Origin: Spirogloea muscicola
Taxonomy: Eukaryota; Streptophyta; Zygnematophyceae; Spirogloeales; Spirogloeaceae
Assembly (NCBI GenBank): GCA_009602725.1
Contig: WELB01000086.1
Coordinates: forward strand, 205,928 to 235,858
Direction: 5' to 3'
DNA: 29,931 bases
In this document: piece by piece, positions 19,167 to 28,004 of the stretch
Numbering within the stretch: position 1 is the first letter of the stretch
Layout of the letters: each line of letters starts with the position of its first letter
The notes under the pieces: model-generated
Database searches by the model: none
Seen by the model: the letters and a program-made list of their open reading frames with translations, nothing else
What the model was told of the DNA's origin: nothing
Program-made: the position numbers and the translations under genes

Positions 19167-19525
19167 CGAGTTGTTGTCTGCAAGTTCTGACTTCCGTGCC
19201 TATCAATCCTGACTCTCCCCTCTTATTTTGAGTCGCTCACACCTGTACACTCACAGAATATTTAGGTTTCGAATTCCAGAGATATTGCCACCATAAGTTT
19301 GACAGACAATAAGCTCTAGGTTGCTCAAAGGAGACCATTTCGAAATGCTCCGGTAAGCATGAGGTCAATGGCACGGCACTGTTGTGCAGAGGTTCCATAG
19401 GCACCTTCTTCCACGTCAAGCTTGTTCGCTTACTGGGATGCTCTGGAGCCATTCCTTGGCCAAGTCCAAGATCATGGCAAACAGCACAATGAATACTTTG
19501 CCTACTGCAGAAGGATTTTGGAGTT
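19167..19525. other. 3' flank of the split-barrel gene
   Basis: This probably includes the 3' UTR. A reverse frame (19237-19452) is open and ends at a plausible reverse-strand donor (TATTCT|GTGAGT), and there are forward splice-like sites (CCG|GTAAGC at 19351/19352, GTGCAG ending near 19389). No domain is recognised on either strand, so no gene is called. Confidence 0.35.
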
Positions 19526-19726
19526 TTGGTAGAGTTGGACCTTGCTTACTTTGTAAAATGCTTACCTTCGAAGTGCCAATCAATAGCAGCTAGTCAACAT
19601 ACAGACATTGCAGAAGGTGTAGGTGATGAGGAAGTTCTGATAGCTATTTCCGTTCATCAAAGAAAGCCTGCACTGGTTGTGGGAGCTCGGCCATTGCCAA
19701 ACAAGGTGAAAGCCTCACTGATGTGA
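19526..19726 (+). other. Exon-like open block of unknown function
   Basis: A forward frame reads DIAEGVGDEEVLIAISVHQR, then KPALVVGARPLPNK, and is followed by the donor-like AAG|GTGAAA near 19704. The alternation of beta-type and charged residues looks more like protein than the surrounding noise, and a TTGCAG acceptor lies downstream at about 19778. I do not recognise the family. It could be an exon of an unannotated gene, an early exon of the WD40 gene, or chance. Confidence 0.25.
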
Positions 19727-19909
19727 TGGAACCACTCACGATTCTGCTCATCTCGACCTCAACATCAGCACTTGCAGGCCTCGCCACCATCACCTGCAAG
19801 TCTTGGAATCGCACACATTGCGAAGGTCAGGCTTTGACATTATTTCCCACTGGTGCGGATGTACAAAGCTCCTGTAGCCAACACGACTCACTGATCGATC
19901 TCTCGTTGC

Positions 19910-20460
19910 ATGCTGCGCCATGATCACGGCCTGGTCGAGCGGCGCAGGCAGTGGAGGCGGCGGCGGCCTTGGCCTCCGGACGAGCTGCCCCGGAGCTCGC
20001 GCCGCCGTTGAATCTATTGCCAGACCGGCGACGACGGCGGCAGGCCGGGCGCCGGCGCAGCGGGAGCTTCTGCTGGTCGCCGCGAGCGCAGGCTTTGATG
20101 ACAAATGCCGGCCCTCGACGACGTTCGCCCGGGTATGCATCAAGAAGTGAATGCGGCTGCTGATCGTAAAAGAACGGCTGGAGAAGGCGGCCATTGCAGG
20201 CCGGCGCTGCCATACGTCGGCGAGGTTATTGGCGGAGTGCCATGGCCTATGGCTGGCCGTGCTGCAAACGAAGCTCAGCGTGGACGAGCGGCGCAAGCAA
20301 TTAGCTTGCTCATGTGTTTGCCTTTGGACTTGGCCACTTCATCACTTGATACACAGTCCGATTCATTACTCTTGTGTGGCTTGTCGAGCGAGTTGTAGGC
20401 GCAGGCTCTCAAGTGCCGAAGGCGGCAGCCATGCGCCAACTTGGAGCACTTAGCTTTTAG
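19910..20460 (+). other. GC-rich probable first exon(s) of the WD40 gene
   Basis: A sharp GC-rich island (about 19920-20240) resembles those that start the other two genes. Two forward frames look domain-like: RELLLVAASAGFDDKCRPST (then TFARVC) and RCHTSARLLAECHGLWLAVL. They recall the two halves of an F-box (LP..LL...L then VC..w..l....LW). I could not join them by a convincing splice pair, so the start codon and exon limits stay open. A retroelement tail fragment lies at about 20305-20365. Confidence 0.4.
20305..20365 (+). mobile_element. Retroelement 3' tail fragment
   Basis: ATGTGTTTGCCTTTGGACTT followed by GGCCACTTC and ATACACA matches the tail at 2938-3000 with only two differences over the first 31 nt. 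It also matches 26400-26445 and 26590-26640. It therefore places a piece of the dispersed retroelement tail inside the 5' part of the WD40 gene, probably intronic. Confidence 0.6.
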
Positions 20461-23400
20461 GTGCGCCGCCAACGCCGGTGGCAGCAACGGGAGCAGCGAC
20501 GACGGTGCCACGGGATCGCAGACGGGCGAGGAGGCCGAGGACGACGAGGCTCCTGCTGGGGCGGCCACTCCAGCTGCGACGCCCGGGCCTCGCGACGGAC
20601 GCCATCAAGCTACTCCTATCAGCTCGAGCGATGCCGGCGCTCAGGTGTGCACACTCTATTGACAACGACCTGTACCCTCCCTCAGACGACCCATAAAATG
20701 AAAGCAAGAAGCGAAACTAGAAGCGGAACTATGGCCTCCAGTGTCCCCAACAGTTGCTGTAACATACTTGCTGACTGATAGCTTCAGATTGCTCCTGATA
20801 TTCTGGAGCCCCAAGTTTGCAGGTTTCTTCACATAAGATGGGATCTCTCAAGCCAGCATTCTCCTTTTGTTCCTCTTTTGGCTGCATCTGGTATTTCAGG
20901 CGGTAATGTTGAGAGGCAATTGCCTTTGCAGGCTGGCCAGCCAGATGGCGGGCCGGACATGCAGGTGCTCGCCCAGCGCATCCAAGTGGTGCAGGCCCAA
21001 GAAAGGCTGGACGCTGAGGCGACGCGGCGTAATTGGCGAGTGGGCAATTGCCGGCACAGGTTGGCACATCAATTGGCAGATCAGATATCGCCTCTGTACG
21101 CTCTTAAGTAGACTGGGTTGTATAGTTGGGTCAAAGAGACTGCTTGATTTTGCATATGTATACCATGAGTACCCAAGTACCCTAACACCAAGAGCACTGA
21201 TAGAAGGTCAAGCAGCTGCAGCTTAAGCAGCTCAGAATATCGAGAAATGTCAACACTTTCACTGTGCCTGCTCATGAGTCTTGTCTTCAGCTTGTTGCAG
21301 CCATCACAGTCATGATGCACAGACTTAGACAGACTTGTGCTTCTTGAGCCCAAGTTGCAACCCCGGCTCGCTGTAATACTATCCTTTCACTTCATCACTC
21401 AGGGTGGCTGCGACTCTGGGGGACTGGGTCAGGAAGCTGCGCTTCTCTGGGGACGTTGTTGCGTGTGGCACATTTGGCGGGACAGTCTTCACCTTTAGCC
21501 TGTCCACGGGGCAAAAGCTCGGGCGTTACAAGGGCCATGGCTCTGAGATCACGGCCCTCGACTTTGATGGCAGCCGCCTGGTTGCAGGTTCGCCTGGCTG
21601 CGGCTCTCAAGCTCTCAGAGCAGTTGTTCCTTGTTATGCTGTACCTTGACCTCCATGTGATCATGTCTGACACTATATCTCAGTAAGTAGGTCTCTTGTG
21701 ACTGCATTCTGCAAAGAAAAGTAAGACATCCTTGCTTTGATTCCATAGTCTGTAGTGCTCTCCTTTGACAATCTCTGGAGAACAATCTTAAGAAATAGTG
21801 ATTATTTTAAGGTCAGGTGTCCTATGCAGGCTCTGAGGCTTCTGCGTTCCTTCTCTGGGACACAACAAGGAGCAATGGTCGGAGTGATGCAGGAACCTCA
21901 TTCAGGTGCTAATCTTCAAGGGCTGCTTGAAGCCTTGGTCCTAAGCAACAAGATGTTTGTCGCGTGCATGCTTGTGCTCTGAAGCTGATGTTGACACATA
22001 TGTTTCATTCGTCACCACGCTGGAGTCTGTATCTTGAATTATGCTTGTGTGAATCTAGAACACATCGTGGACACAAGTATCTGGTATTCACAGAACACCT
22101 GCTCCGTGATTCTTACTTGACCTGAGTGCTTCCGACTTTCTTGTCACTAACTGCAGCACACGCATGTGTGGCGCGGCAGTGGCCACACGAGGGGCGTGAC
22201 CAGCCTGCAGCTGGATGGGAACCTGGTCTTCAGCAGCTCCGAGGACGGCACAGTCAGGTAACGCATACTTTGGGCGATTCACGGAATGACTTGCCCGTCT
22301 AGGATGCCCGTTAAGACCTCGGTCACTTTGTCCAGCCAGCTAGATAAGGTCTTGGGGTGTCACGCTGCACTTGCACGGCATCCGTGCTTGTGCTCCACCT
22401 TTAGCTCACAGGTAGCAGCTGCCATTTCTTCATTGTCACCGACCACAATGCCAGCATGTTGTGGAACTTGAGATATGGGCTCCAAGAGCTCCATTCGCTG
22501 ATGAGGATGTGTTCAAGGGTAGCAGGGTCTGGCAGGCGGACATTGGCGAGTGCCTCTACACGCTGCAGGTCGGCTACCCGGTGCGCTGCCTCCACAAGAG
22601 CGGCCCAGCTCTGGCGCTTGGCTTGGCCAATGGCACAGTGGTGATCTACTCGTTGTCTGGCCAGAAGCTCCTTCGCACTTTCCAAGGCCACGCTCTTCCA
22701 GTGGTCTGCGTGCAGGTGCACGCCTGCCAAATGACTTCAACGTGCCATTCACAATGACCACAAGAACCCAAGAGTTCTATTACACAATTCCCTGTTGAGC
22801 ATGAATACCTTTGAATTTTCCACTAGAGTCATCCTTTGTACTGACACTGTAAGCTACTCCTATTCAAGTCGACAGTCTTGCTTCTGCAGGCAAGGACTGA
22901 TCTGTCCTTCCTTCGGCCGTTGCTATAGGCTCGGGTCATTTTCGATGTATCTAGCAAGAGTTTGCTTCCTGGTCTCACAAGCTTAGTTGGTGCGTGCAGC
23001 TTGACCAGGAGCAATCAAGGCTTTGCACAGGCTCACTGGATGCAACTGTGCGCCTCTGGGACACCAGGAGCGGCGACTGCCTCGTGGTATTTAGAGGCCA
23101 CACGGTAGGGTGAAAGATGTTGATAGCTTGGCAGTGGCTCGCACAAGCCTGGGCAGTTTGGCCTGTGTTAGAGTACCAACTTTTCTCCAGCCCTGTGAAT
23201 TTGACAACAATCCGCTTCCTGAAAGACCAAGCATATACTCACCAGGATCTTCCACTTGTATATTTGGATCTACAAGATTTGAGTATGTGACTTGCAGTCA
23301 GGCTCACCTTGCATGTAATGGACAGGGTCAGCTGACAGGGTCAATTTATAGTTGCCATTCAATGCCGCAGGCACCAATTGTGAGCCTTCAATTTGACGGC

Positions 23401-23765
23401 GACAAGCTGGTGACGGCGTCCCGTGATGGCAGCGTGCGCGTCTGGGACGTGGGCACTGGGGAGAGCTGGTACAGCATCTGGGGTCACACTGGTGAGTCCG
23501 CAATTTGTCATTTCGGTCTAAGAAATTTAAGACCTTCATACCTTATCTATGACCTGCATAACCCTCTCTGTGCTTCCTTGAGATTGCTGAAACTTCATCG
23601 CCTCAGTAGCAATGGAGACTAGATTACCCAGGGAGCTCAATAAGGCAGGAGTGAAGTGTGAAATTCCTGCGTGCAGCCTACATTGGTTCCGCCCAGTTTG
23701 ATGTCTCCCAGCTGGTGATTGATGGCACCAACAACGTGATCTGTTGCCACGACTTCAGTGCCTGA
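20461..23765 (+). CDS. Seven-bladed WD40 repeat protein (possible F-box/WD40), 5' end unresolved
   Basis: A WD40 beta-propeller protein, presumably a binding scaffold and, if the upstream F-box-like sequence belongs to it, an SCF substrate receptor. Phase-consistent exons: 20461-20644, 20788-21059, 21403-21587, 21830-21905, 22180-22257, 22526-22715, 23000-23104, 23371-23491, 23677-23765; about 432 codons. A Ser/Asp/Glu-rich linker and a helical lead-in (RLDAEATRRNWRVGNCRHR) precede seven blades: WVRKLRFSGDVVACG, ITALDFDGSRLVAG...FLLWD, GVTSLQLDGNLVFSSSEDGT then VRVW, YPVRCLHKSGPALALG, VQLDQEQSRLCTGSLDAT then VRLWD, IVSLQFDGDKLVTASRDGS then VRVWD, and IGSAQFDVSQLVIDG. Seven blades close one propeller, and the stop at 23763-23765 falls right after the last strand, so the 3' end looks complete. 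For exon 22180-22257 an alternative acceptor at 22156 would put the exon in a different phase. Confidence 0.85.
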
Positions 23766-24320
23766 TACAGTCATTGAGTGCCGGAGCTAACACTTCAGCT
23801 CCAAGCTATCTAAAGGTGAGGGTGCTTTTAAGTCCTCTGTGTTGCAGCCATCCTTGTCAGCTGTGTGTGCGTCCTCCAAGAAGTCCTTGCTAGGTGCCCT
23901 ATGTCTCGCCAAGCACTGGGTGACTTTGAGGTCTGGTGAATTACATCATTTTTCGCTTCTTTGCAGGGAGCGCCGTCTTGTTCGCTTGCACCTGCGACAA
24001 CGTCCGTCACAGAGGGCCAACGTTTTGCGTCCCCAACCTACAGGACCACTCCCTCAACCCCATGAAGCCTAGGGGACGAAGAATCACAAGAACATCACAA
24101 GAAGGGATCTCAAGAACGACCACAAGCAGCGGTGGCCGCGAAGAGCCAGCCTTGATTCTGGACAAGAGCCATAAGGATTTGGGCTTCCTGGCAGTCGGGC
24201 TCTGCTGAATGTTGTACCATGGTACACCAGCGAACTGGGCTGGTAACTCCTGTATAGCGTCCAGTGGGCCATGATAGCGCTCCCTGAGAAAAGACCCCGA
24301 CATATCGGGCTCATTTCGAA
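23766..24320 (+). other. Downstream of the WD40 gene; one exon-like block
   Basis: After the stop there are two good acceptor-like sites (CTGTGTTGCAG near 23848, CTTCTTTGCAG near 23967). From the second, a frame reads GSAVLFACTCDNVRHRGPTF, then CVPNLQDHSLNPMKP and on to a stop at 24206-24208. No domain is recognised. It may be a spliced 3' UTR or part of another transcript. Confidence 0.3.
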
Positions 24321-25060
24321 CCTTGTTTGTGTCTGCTGTGCTGGGTTGTGTCTGGAACGCTGAGACGGGGGCAGTCTGCCGGTCCCGTAAAGATGGGCAA
24401 CAGCCAGCTGAGGACGTGGAGTGGAAAGACGAGAAGCAGCGGCTCTTTCACACAGTCAAGAAGTGCACTATCAGGACTCGCCAAGATGGAGACTAAACAG
24501 ACCGCACAGCCGCGCTCTCTAGTGGAGCTTGATTAGGACAGGTCAATCATTGGACACACAAATAGCAATAGCAGCCTAGCTCTAACTCGTATTCCAATTA
24601 GCCATTCCTGCACCAAGCACTGTGATGTAGATCACATAAGATGCCCTAGCTAGCGGAGGAGTTGAAAGTGCACTGCAAGTAATGCGTCACACAGGAGATG
24701 GTGGCAGCCTGCCTGATCAAAGCATTGCCGCATGACAAGTACATGCTCTGCGTTAGTGGCATCGGGCTGTGAGCAAGAAGTAAATATCAATAGGAGCCCA
24801 GAGTGTACACCAAAGTAGTGGCCCCACTCAAGTGTGATTTGCCCAAGATGGAGGGGTAAACGTTGTCCGCTTGAGGCCACGCCTGTCTCATGGGTCTGGT
24901 TCGCATCGTCAGTGAGGTGTGCGTGCATGCCCAAGCAGACTCGTTGTACATGCATGGCAGTAAAGAAGTTGCAGGTCGTGCTGCAGACTGCTCACGTATG
25001 GCCGGTGGGAGATGCCACAGTGCCAGATTCTTGCTTGTGGTCGCTTTCAGGAGAAACATT
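24321..25060. other. Intergenic, nothing supported
   Basis: Open frames of 70-105 codons exist on both strands (for example reverse 24650-24955), but none has a recognisable domain or splice pattern. I see no hairpin units or element tails here, so the stretch looks like plain spacer between the WD40 gene and the right-hand repeat block. Confidence 0.4.
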
Positions 25061-25125
25061 TTCCGAGGCAATGGGGGTGAAAGGCCAGCCCACAGACGAA
25101 TGAACAAGGCCCGAGGAGGCCGCGG
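25061..25125 (-). repeat. Hairpin-repeat unit, reverse
   Basis: CAATGGGGGTGAAAGGCCAG then CCCACAGACGAATGAACAAG and GCCCGAGGAGGCC follow the reverse-unit order (tail, stem, leader). The stem is partly eroded. Confidence 0.65.
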
Positions 25126-25464
25126 GGGAACAAAGAAAGCGCGACTTCATACAACTAAGTGAGTGGCTACCACGACTGGGTGCTCAATCATCCCTAGTCA
25201 GCTTCAAAAGCCAGAGTACCTTGCAGCCTGAAGAGTATCACCATTGTGAGACCAGGAGCAGCAGCCAGCCTGGCCTGCAAGTGCAATCGGCCCAGGAGTC
25301 ACACTGATTTAGCTGGAATCCCGTGGGAATCTTGTGGCATTAGCCAGAAACTGAAGAAATCGTTGCTCACTATTGTGCCGCTGCGCCACGCCGCCCCAGC
25401 CTGCCGAGCGCCGGAGCGGGTTTCCCTGTCGTGGTCGCCGTGGTTGGCTGAGAGGAAGAAGAGG

Positions 25465-25612
25465 CAGCTCTGAATGTGGTGGGGGCTGTGGATTGCCAGC
25501 CCACTCATGGACGAGGTGCAGAAGAAAGTGAGCTCTTTCAACGTGGGCGGGGCTGTGAAAAGCCAGCCCAAAAAGAATGGACGAGGTGCTGAGGAGTCGA
25601 GAAGCATCCAGG
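25465..25612 (-). repeat. Two tandem reverse hairpin units
   Basis: The first unit has GGGGGCTGTGGATTGCCAGC (about 25484) and ATGGACGAGGTGCAG; the second has GGGGCTGTGAAAAGCCAGCC (about 25550) and GAATGGACGAGGTGC. The period is about 67 nt. They lie 20-165 nt past the stop of the reverse-strand element end at 25630, in the same orientation. Confidence 0.8.
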
Positions 25613-25629
25613 CCTCTAAGGATGCCTCC

Positions 25630-25676
25630 TCAGTGACCCCTAGTCAGTAGCCGCAAGCAGGAAAGGTCGTCTCCGA
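25630..25676 (-). mobile_element. 3' end of the retroelement family, reverse strand
   Basis: The reverse strand reads GDDLSCLRLLTRGH and a stop, matching the terminal codons of the other copies. Only about 15 codons are recognisable. The adjoining sequence on its 5' side (25680 on) is again hairpin repeat. It is a short fossil. Confidence 0.65.
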
Positions 25677-25679
25677 TAA

Positions 25680-25810
25680 AAGGCGATGGCTGTGAAAGAA
25701 GAAGTGGATCTTTTCGAGGGGGAGAGGGCTGCAACAGCAAGTAAGCTCTTCCAAAGGGGGCTGTGAAAGCGAAAGGGCCAGACCACAAATGAATGACCAG
25801 GAGAGACGGA
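25680..25810 (-). repeat. Reverse hairpin units, eroded
   Basis: AGGCGATGGCTGTGAAAGAA, GGGAGAGGGCTGCAACAGCA and GGGGGCTGTGAAAGCGAAAG mark three successive units whose second stem arms are mostly lost. The leader GAATGACCAGGAGAG follows the third. Confidence 0.6.
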
Positions 25811-25849
25811 AGGCGGATAGCAAGCAGGAAAATTAGGAAAGCCATTGAT

Positions 25850-25985
25850 ACAGCTGCCAGTGGACCCTATCAAGCAGCCGCAAGTCGAAAGTACTAGCAG
25901 CTGGATAGAAGTGAGTTCTTCCAGAGGGGGCGGGGGCTGTGAAAAGCCAGCCCAGAAAGAATTGACAAGGTCCAAAACTTCCAAT
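25850..25985 (-). repeat. Eroded element 3' end followed by a reverse hairpin unit
   Basis: At about 25853-25910 the reverse strand still reads YPAASTFDLRLL, an old copy of the element's terminal codons. It is followed on the + strand by GAGTTCTTCCAGAGGGGGCG and a good reverse hairpin unit (GGGGCTGTGAAAAGCCAGCC, then AGAAAGAATTGACAAGGTCC) ending near 25977. Confidence 0.6.
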
Positions 25986-26282
25986 CACCTTGCGCTGGCC
26001 GCTCACAGCCCATTTTGATAGAGCTTGAAACTGTCATTACAAGATATGGTAAGGCGAACAGCTTCTGATGAGTGACTGGGACAAATCGGAGTAGTACAAA
26101 GGCAAGCACACCTACCAATGTGACGTACCTGTCCTCTGTCAGCCAGCTTCCGCACTGTTGCCTCAGCCCCTTCAGCATAGGGCTTCGCTTCAAGTACAGC
26201 CCCCATTCTTCGCACCAGCTTTTGCCTGCATACAGTATTGGCCTGACTTGGGCTCCCTCTCAAGCGTACCGCGCACCTTCTC

Positions 26283-26345
26283 CTTGTACATTCTTTTGGG
26301 CTGGCCTCTCACAGCCATCGCCTGACATTGGAAGAGCTGTTACTT
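26283..26345 (+). repeat. Hairpin-repeat unit, forward
   Basis: TTGTACATTCTTTTGGGCTG, then GCCTCTCACAGCCATCGCC and TTGGAAGAGCTGTTACTTTC. The stem has one mismatch. This marks the switch from reverse- to forward-oriented repeats in the right-hand block. Confidence 0.75.
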
Positions 26346-26374
26346 TCCGCTCTATCTCCTGCAAAGTGAACTCC

Positions 26375-26470
26375 TCGAGCGGGTCAGCTTAGCAGCAGGT
26401 GATGTACAACTGTGCTTCCCTCTGTACTTGGCCACTCAGGCCCTGCCTCCCTCATTCATTACGCACTCCC
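26375..26470 (+). mobile_element. Retroelement 3' tail without coding end
   Basis: GAGCGGGTCAGCTTAGCAGC, AGGTGATGTACA and CTGTACTTGGCCACTCAGGC match the tail that follows the stop at 2904 almost base for base. The terminal codons that should precede it are not seen. It is a very short truncated copy or a tail duplicated on its own. Confidence 0.65.
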
Positions 26471-26513
26471 ATCACCTTTTGCAAAGGGCTTTCATTTGCC
26501 ATCTGGTGTCCAA

Positions 26514-26660
26514 GCAACGATTGGCGACCTCTATATGCTGACTTGTGGGGATTGAGTGAATCAATATGCAGTGGTTAATGTACGTCATCGGTTGTGCTTG
26601 CAGTTGTATTTGGCCACTCGGCCTTCCATTAGTTAAATACACGCAAGTCATTTCTGCGAA
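26514..26660 (+). mobile_element. 3' end of the retroelement family plus tail, forward
   Basis: Positions 26514-26555 read ATIGDLYMLTCGD and a stop, related to PASISDLYVLTRGY at 2860. The tail (AATGTACGTCATCGG, then GTATTTGGCCACTCGGCC and AAATACACGC) follows, as in the 2904-3000 copy. Two tail copies within 200 nt point to serial insertion or local duplication. Confidence 0.65.
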
Positions 26661-26739
26661 GTTAAGTGGTTGGGGGGGTGCTTCCCGTTTCCAACCGGGA
26701 ACCGGGCCCTCGCCCCAACCGCCCGCCCCGACGGTGCAA

Positions 26740-26825
26740 AGCCAACGTGGCGGTTCCCGCCATGACACGTGGCACCCGCCGGGGCGCCTGTAGGTACACG
26801 TGGCAACCGCCGGGGCGCCCATAGC
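26740..26825. promoter_or_regulatory. Tandem G-box-like repeats
   Basis: ACACGTGGCA followed by CCGCCGGGGCGCC occurs at 26765-26788 and 26796-26819 (one mismatch, 31 nt period). A third, partial CCAACGTGGCGG lies at 26743-26754. CACGTGGC is the core bound by plant bZIP/bHLH factors. It lies upstream of the forward element fragment and of no gene I can identify, so function is open. Confidence 0.5.
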
Positions 26826-26924
26826 GTGACTTAAATTGAAGTGCGTTAGCGGCGGAGTGACTCGGAGTTGACGGGAAAGTGGACCCGGGGTGATGATTGC
26901 GTCTTTATGAGGTGCTTGTACACA

Positions 26925-26976
26925 CCTTTGGGCCCAATCACAGCCATCGCCCTCGTCTGTGGAAGAGTCTTCCTCG
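26925..26976 (+). repeat. Forward hairpin unit cut by the element junction
   Basis: TTTGGGCCCAATCACAGCCA, TCGCCCTCGTCTGTGG and AAGAGTCTTCC give the stem and tail of a unit closely like that at 1288-1350. The coding fragment begins right behind it, so the element's 5' truncation point lies in or next to a hairpin unit. Confidence 0.6.
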
Positions 26977-27351
26977 CGGGCTGGCCACGCTGCGGCAAAG
27001 GCGGCTCGCAGCAAGGCGGCCAAACACGCCGACCACCCGGCTGCCGACGAGTTCGTCCCCCTGGCTGTGGACGTGCATGGGGCTCTCGGATCCCACTGGC
27101 TCGACCTGTTGGCCAGGCTTGCACGGCGTGCTGTGTCCCGCAGGCGCGGTGAGCCGGCTGACTTCAACGCCGCTGGCTCGTGGGCTCAGGTGTCTCGTAT
27201 GCGCTTGTCCGTCTCCCTCCAGCGGTCCATGGCCCACGCCTTGCATCTGCGTGCTGGCCGTGCTCTCGCTGCGGCCTCCGGCTTTCGTCAGGGGGATAGT
27301 TTACCGGCAGCTAGTCTGTCGGATGTGAGGCTCCTCACTCGTAACTACTAA
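26977..27351 (+). mobile_element. 5'-truncated reverse-transcriptase-type element, C-terminal fragment
   Basis: About 124 codons read AGHAAAKAARSKAAKHADHP, then EFVPLAVDVHGALGSHWLDL, LARLARRAVSRRRG, FNAAGSWAQVSRMRLSVSLQ, RSMAHALHLRAGRALAAASG, FRQGDSLPAASLSDVRLL, TRNY and a stop. This is the conserved tail region after the reverse-transcriptase domain in a LINE-like family; the polymerase itself is missing. The fragment looks unbroken over its length, so it is younger than the 1480-2295 copy. Its 3' side runs into the hairpin array, which I read as the element's 3' UTR. Confidence 0.75.
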
Positions 27352-27360
27352 GTGGTCCAT

Positions 27361-27800
27361 CCTCCCCCGTTCTGCCATAGCCTCTTCAGGCCCCGCAGTC
27401 GCTGCTTAGCTCGTACTTTGGCCCCTTCGAACCTTGTCAATTCTTTTCGGGCTGGCTTCTCACAGCCCTTGCCCCCATTGGGAGAGCCACTTCTTCCTTT
27501 CATTCATTGATTCCAGCAACTTTCCGGCCGCTTCGGACCTTGTCAACCTGTTCGGGGCTGGCTTTCACAGTTCCTCGCCCCTCTTCGAACCCCCCGCTCC
27601 CCCGTTTTGCCATAGCCTCTTCAGGCCCCGCAGTCGCTGCTTAGCTCGTAGTCTGGCCCCTTCGAACCTTGTCAATTCTTTTCGGGCTGGCTTCTCACAG
27701 CCCTTGCCCCCATTGGGAGAGCCACTTCTTCGTCGAAGAGCTTACTTCTCTAGCTTCTTTACTTTGCGCTGGCCTCTCACAGCCATTGCTTAAGAAGCTA
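27361..27800 (+). repeat. Forward hairpin array with a 235 nt near-identical duplication
   Basis: Positions 27364-27490 recur at 27599-27725 with about three differences. Each copy holds GCCATAGCCTCTTCAGGCCC, GCAGTCGCTGCTTAGCTCGT, CTTCGAACCTTGTCAATTC and the consensus hairpin (GGGCTG 27449-27454 with CAGCCC 27463-27468; 27684-27689 with 27698-27703). A divergent unit sits between them (27530-27590), and another follows at 27757-27795. The duplication is recent; the other units are older. Confidence 0.9.
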
Positions 27801-27823
27801 GAGAGCGGCCCTCCCCTTCTGGA

Positions 27824-27955
27824 CTGGCTATTTCCAGCCCCTATCCTCAATGGGCGAGCCCTTCTGCCTTTGGAGAGTCAATCTCTGGGGCGGGGGCTGT
27901 GACTGGCCAGCCAAGAGAAAATGGACAGAGGTCCAAAGGGGCTGGAAATAGCCAG
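27824..27955. repeat. 19 nt perfect inverted repeat from two head-to-head hairpin units
   Basis: CTGGCTATTTCCAGCCCCT at 27824-27842 and its exact reverse complement at 27937-27955 flank a 94 nt centre with GGGCGAGCCCTTCTGCC and GGGGGCTGTGACTGGCCAGC. Together they form a forward unit and two reverse units. The 29 nt at 27831-27859 also occur in reverse complement at 209-237. Confidence 0.85.
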
Positions 27956-28004
27956 ATCACACAGCTTCCAAGAAAAGCTGTACAAGTCTTATTTCTATAT
28001 CTTC

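Noticed and set aside
19790-20296. Reverse frame of 168 codons with a transit-peptide-like start
   Set aside because: It is antisense to the GC-rich start island of the WD40 gene, with no downstream reverse-strand exons of recognisable type.
26472-27167. Reverse frame of 231 codons
   Set aside because: It is antisense to the retroelement fragment and the G-box cluster, an open frame caused by high GC.
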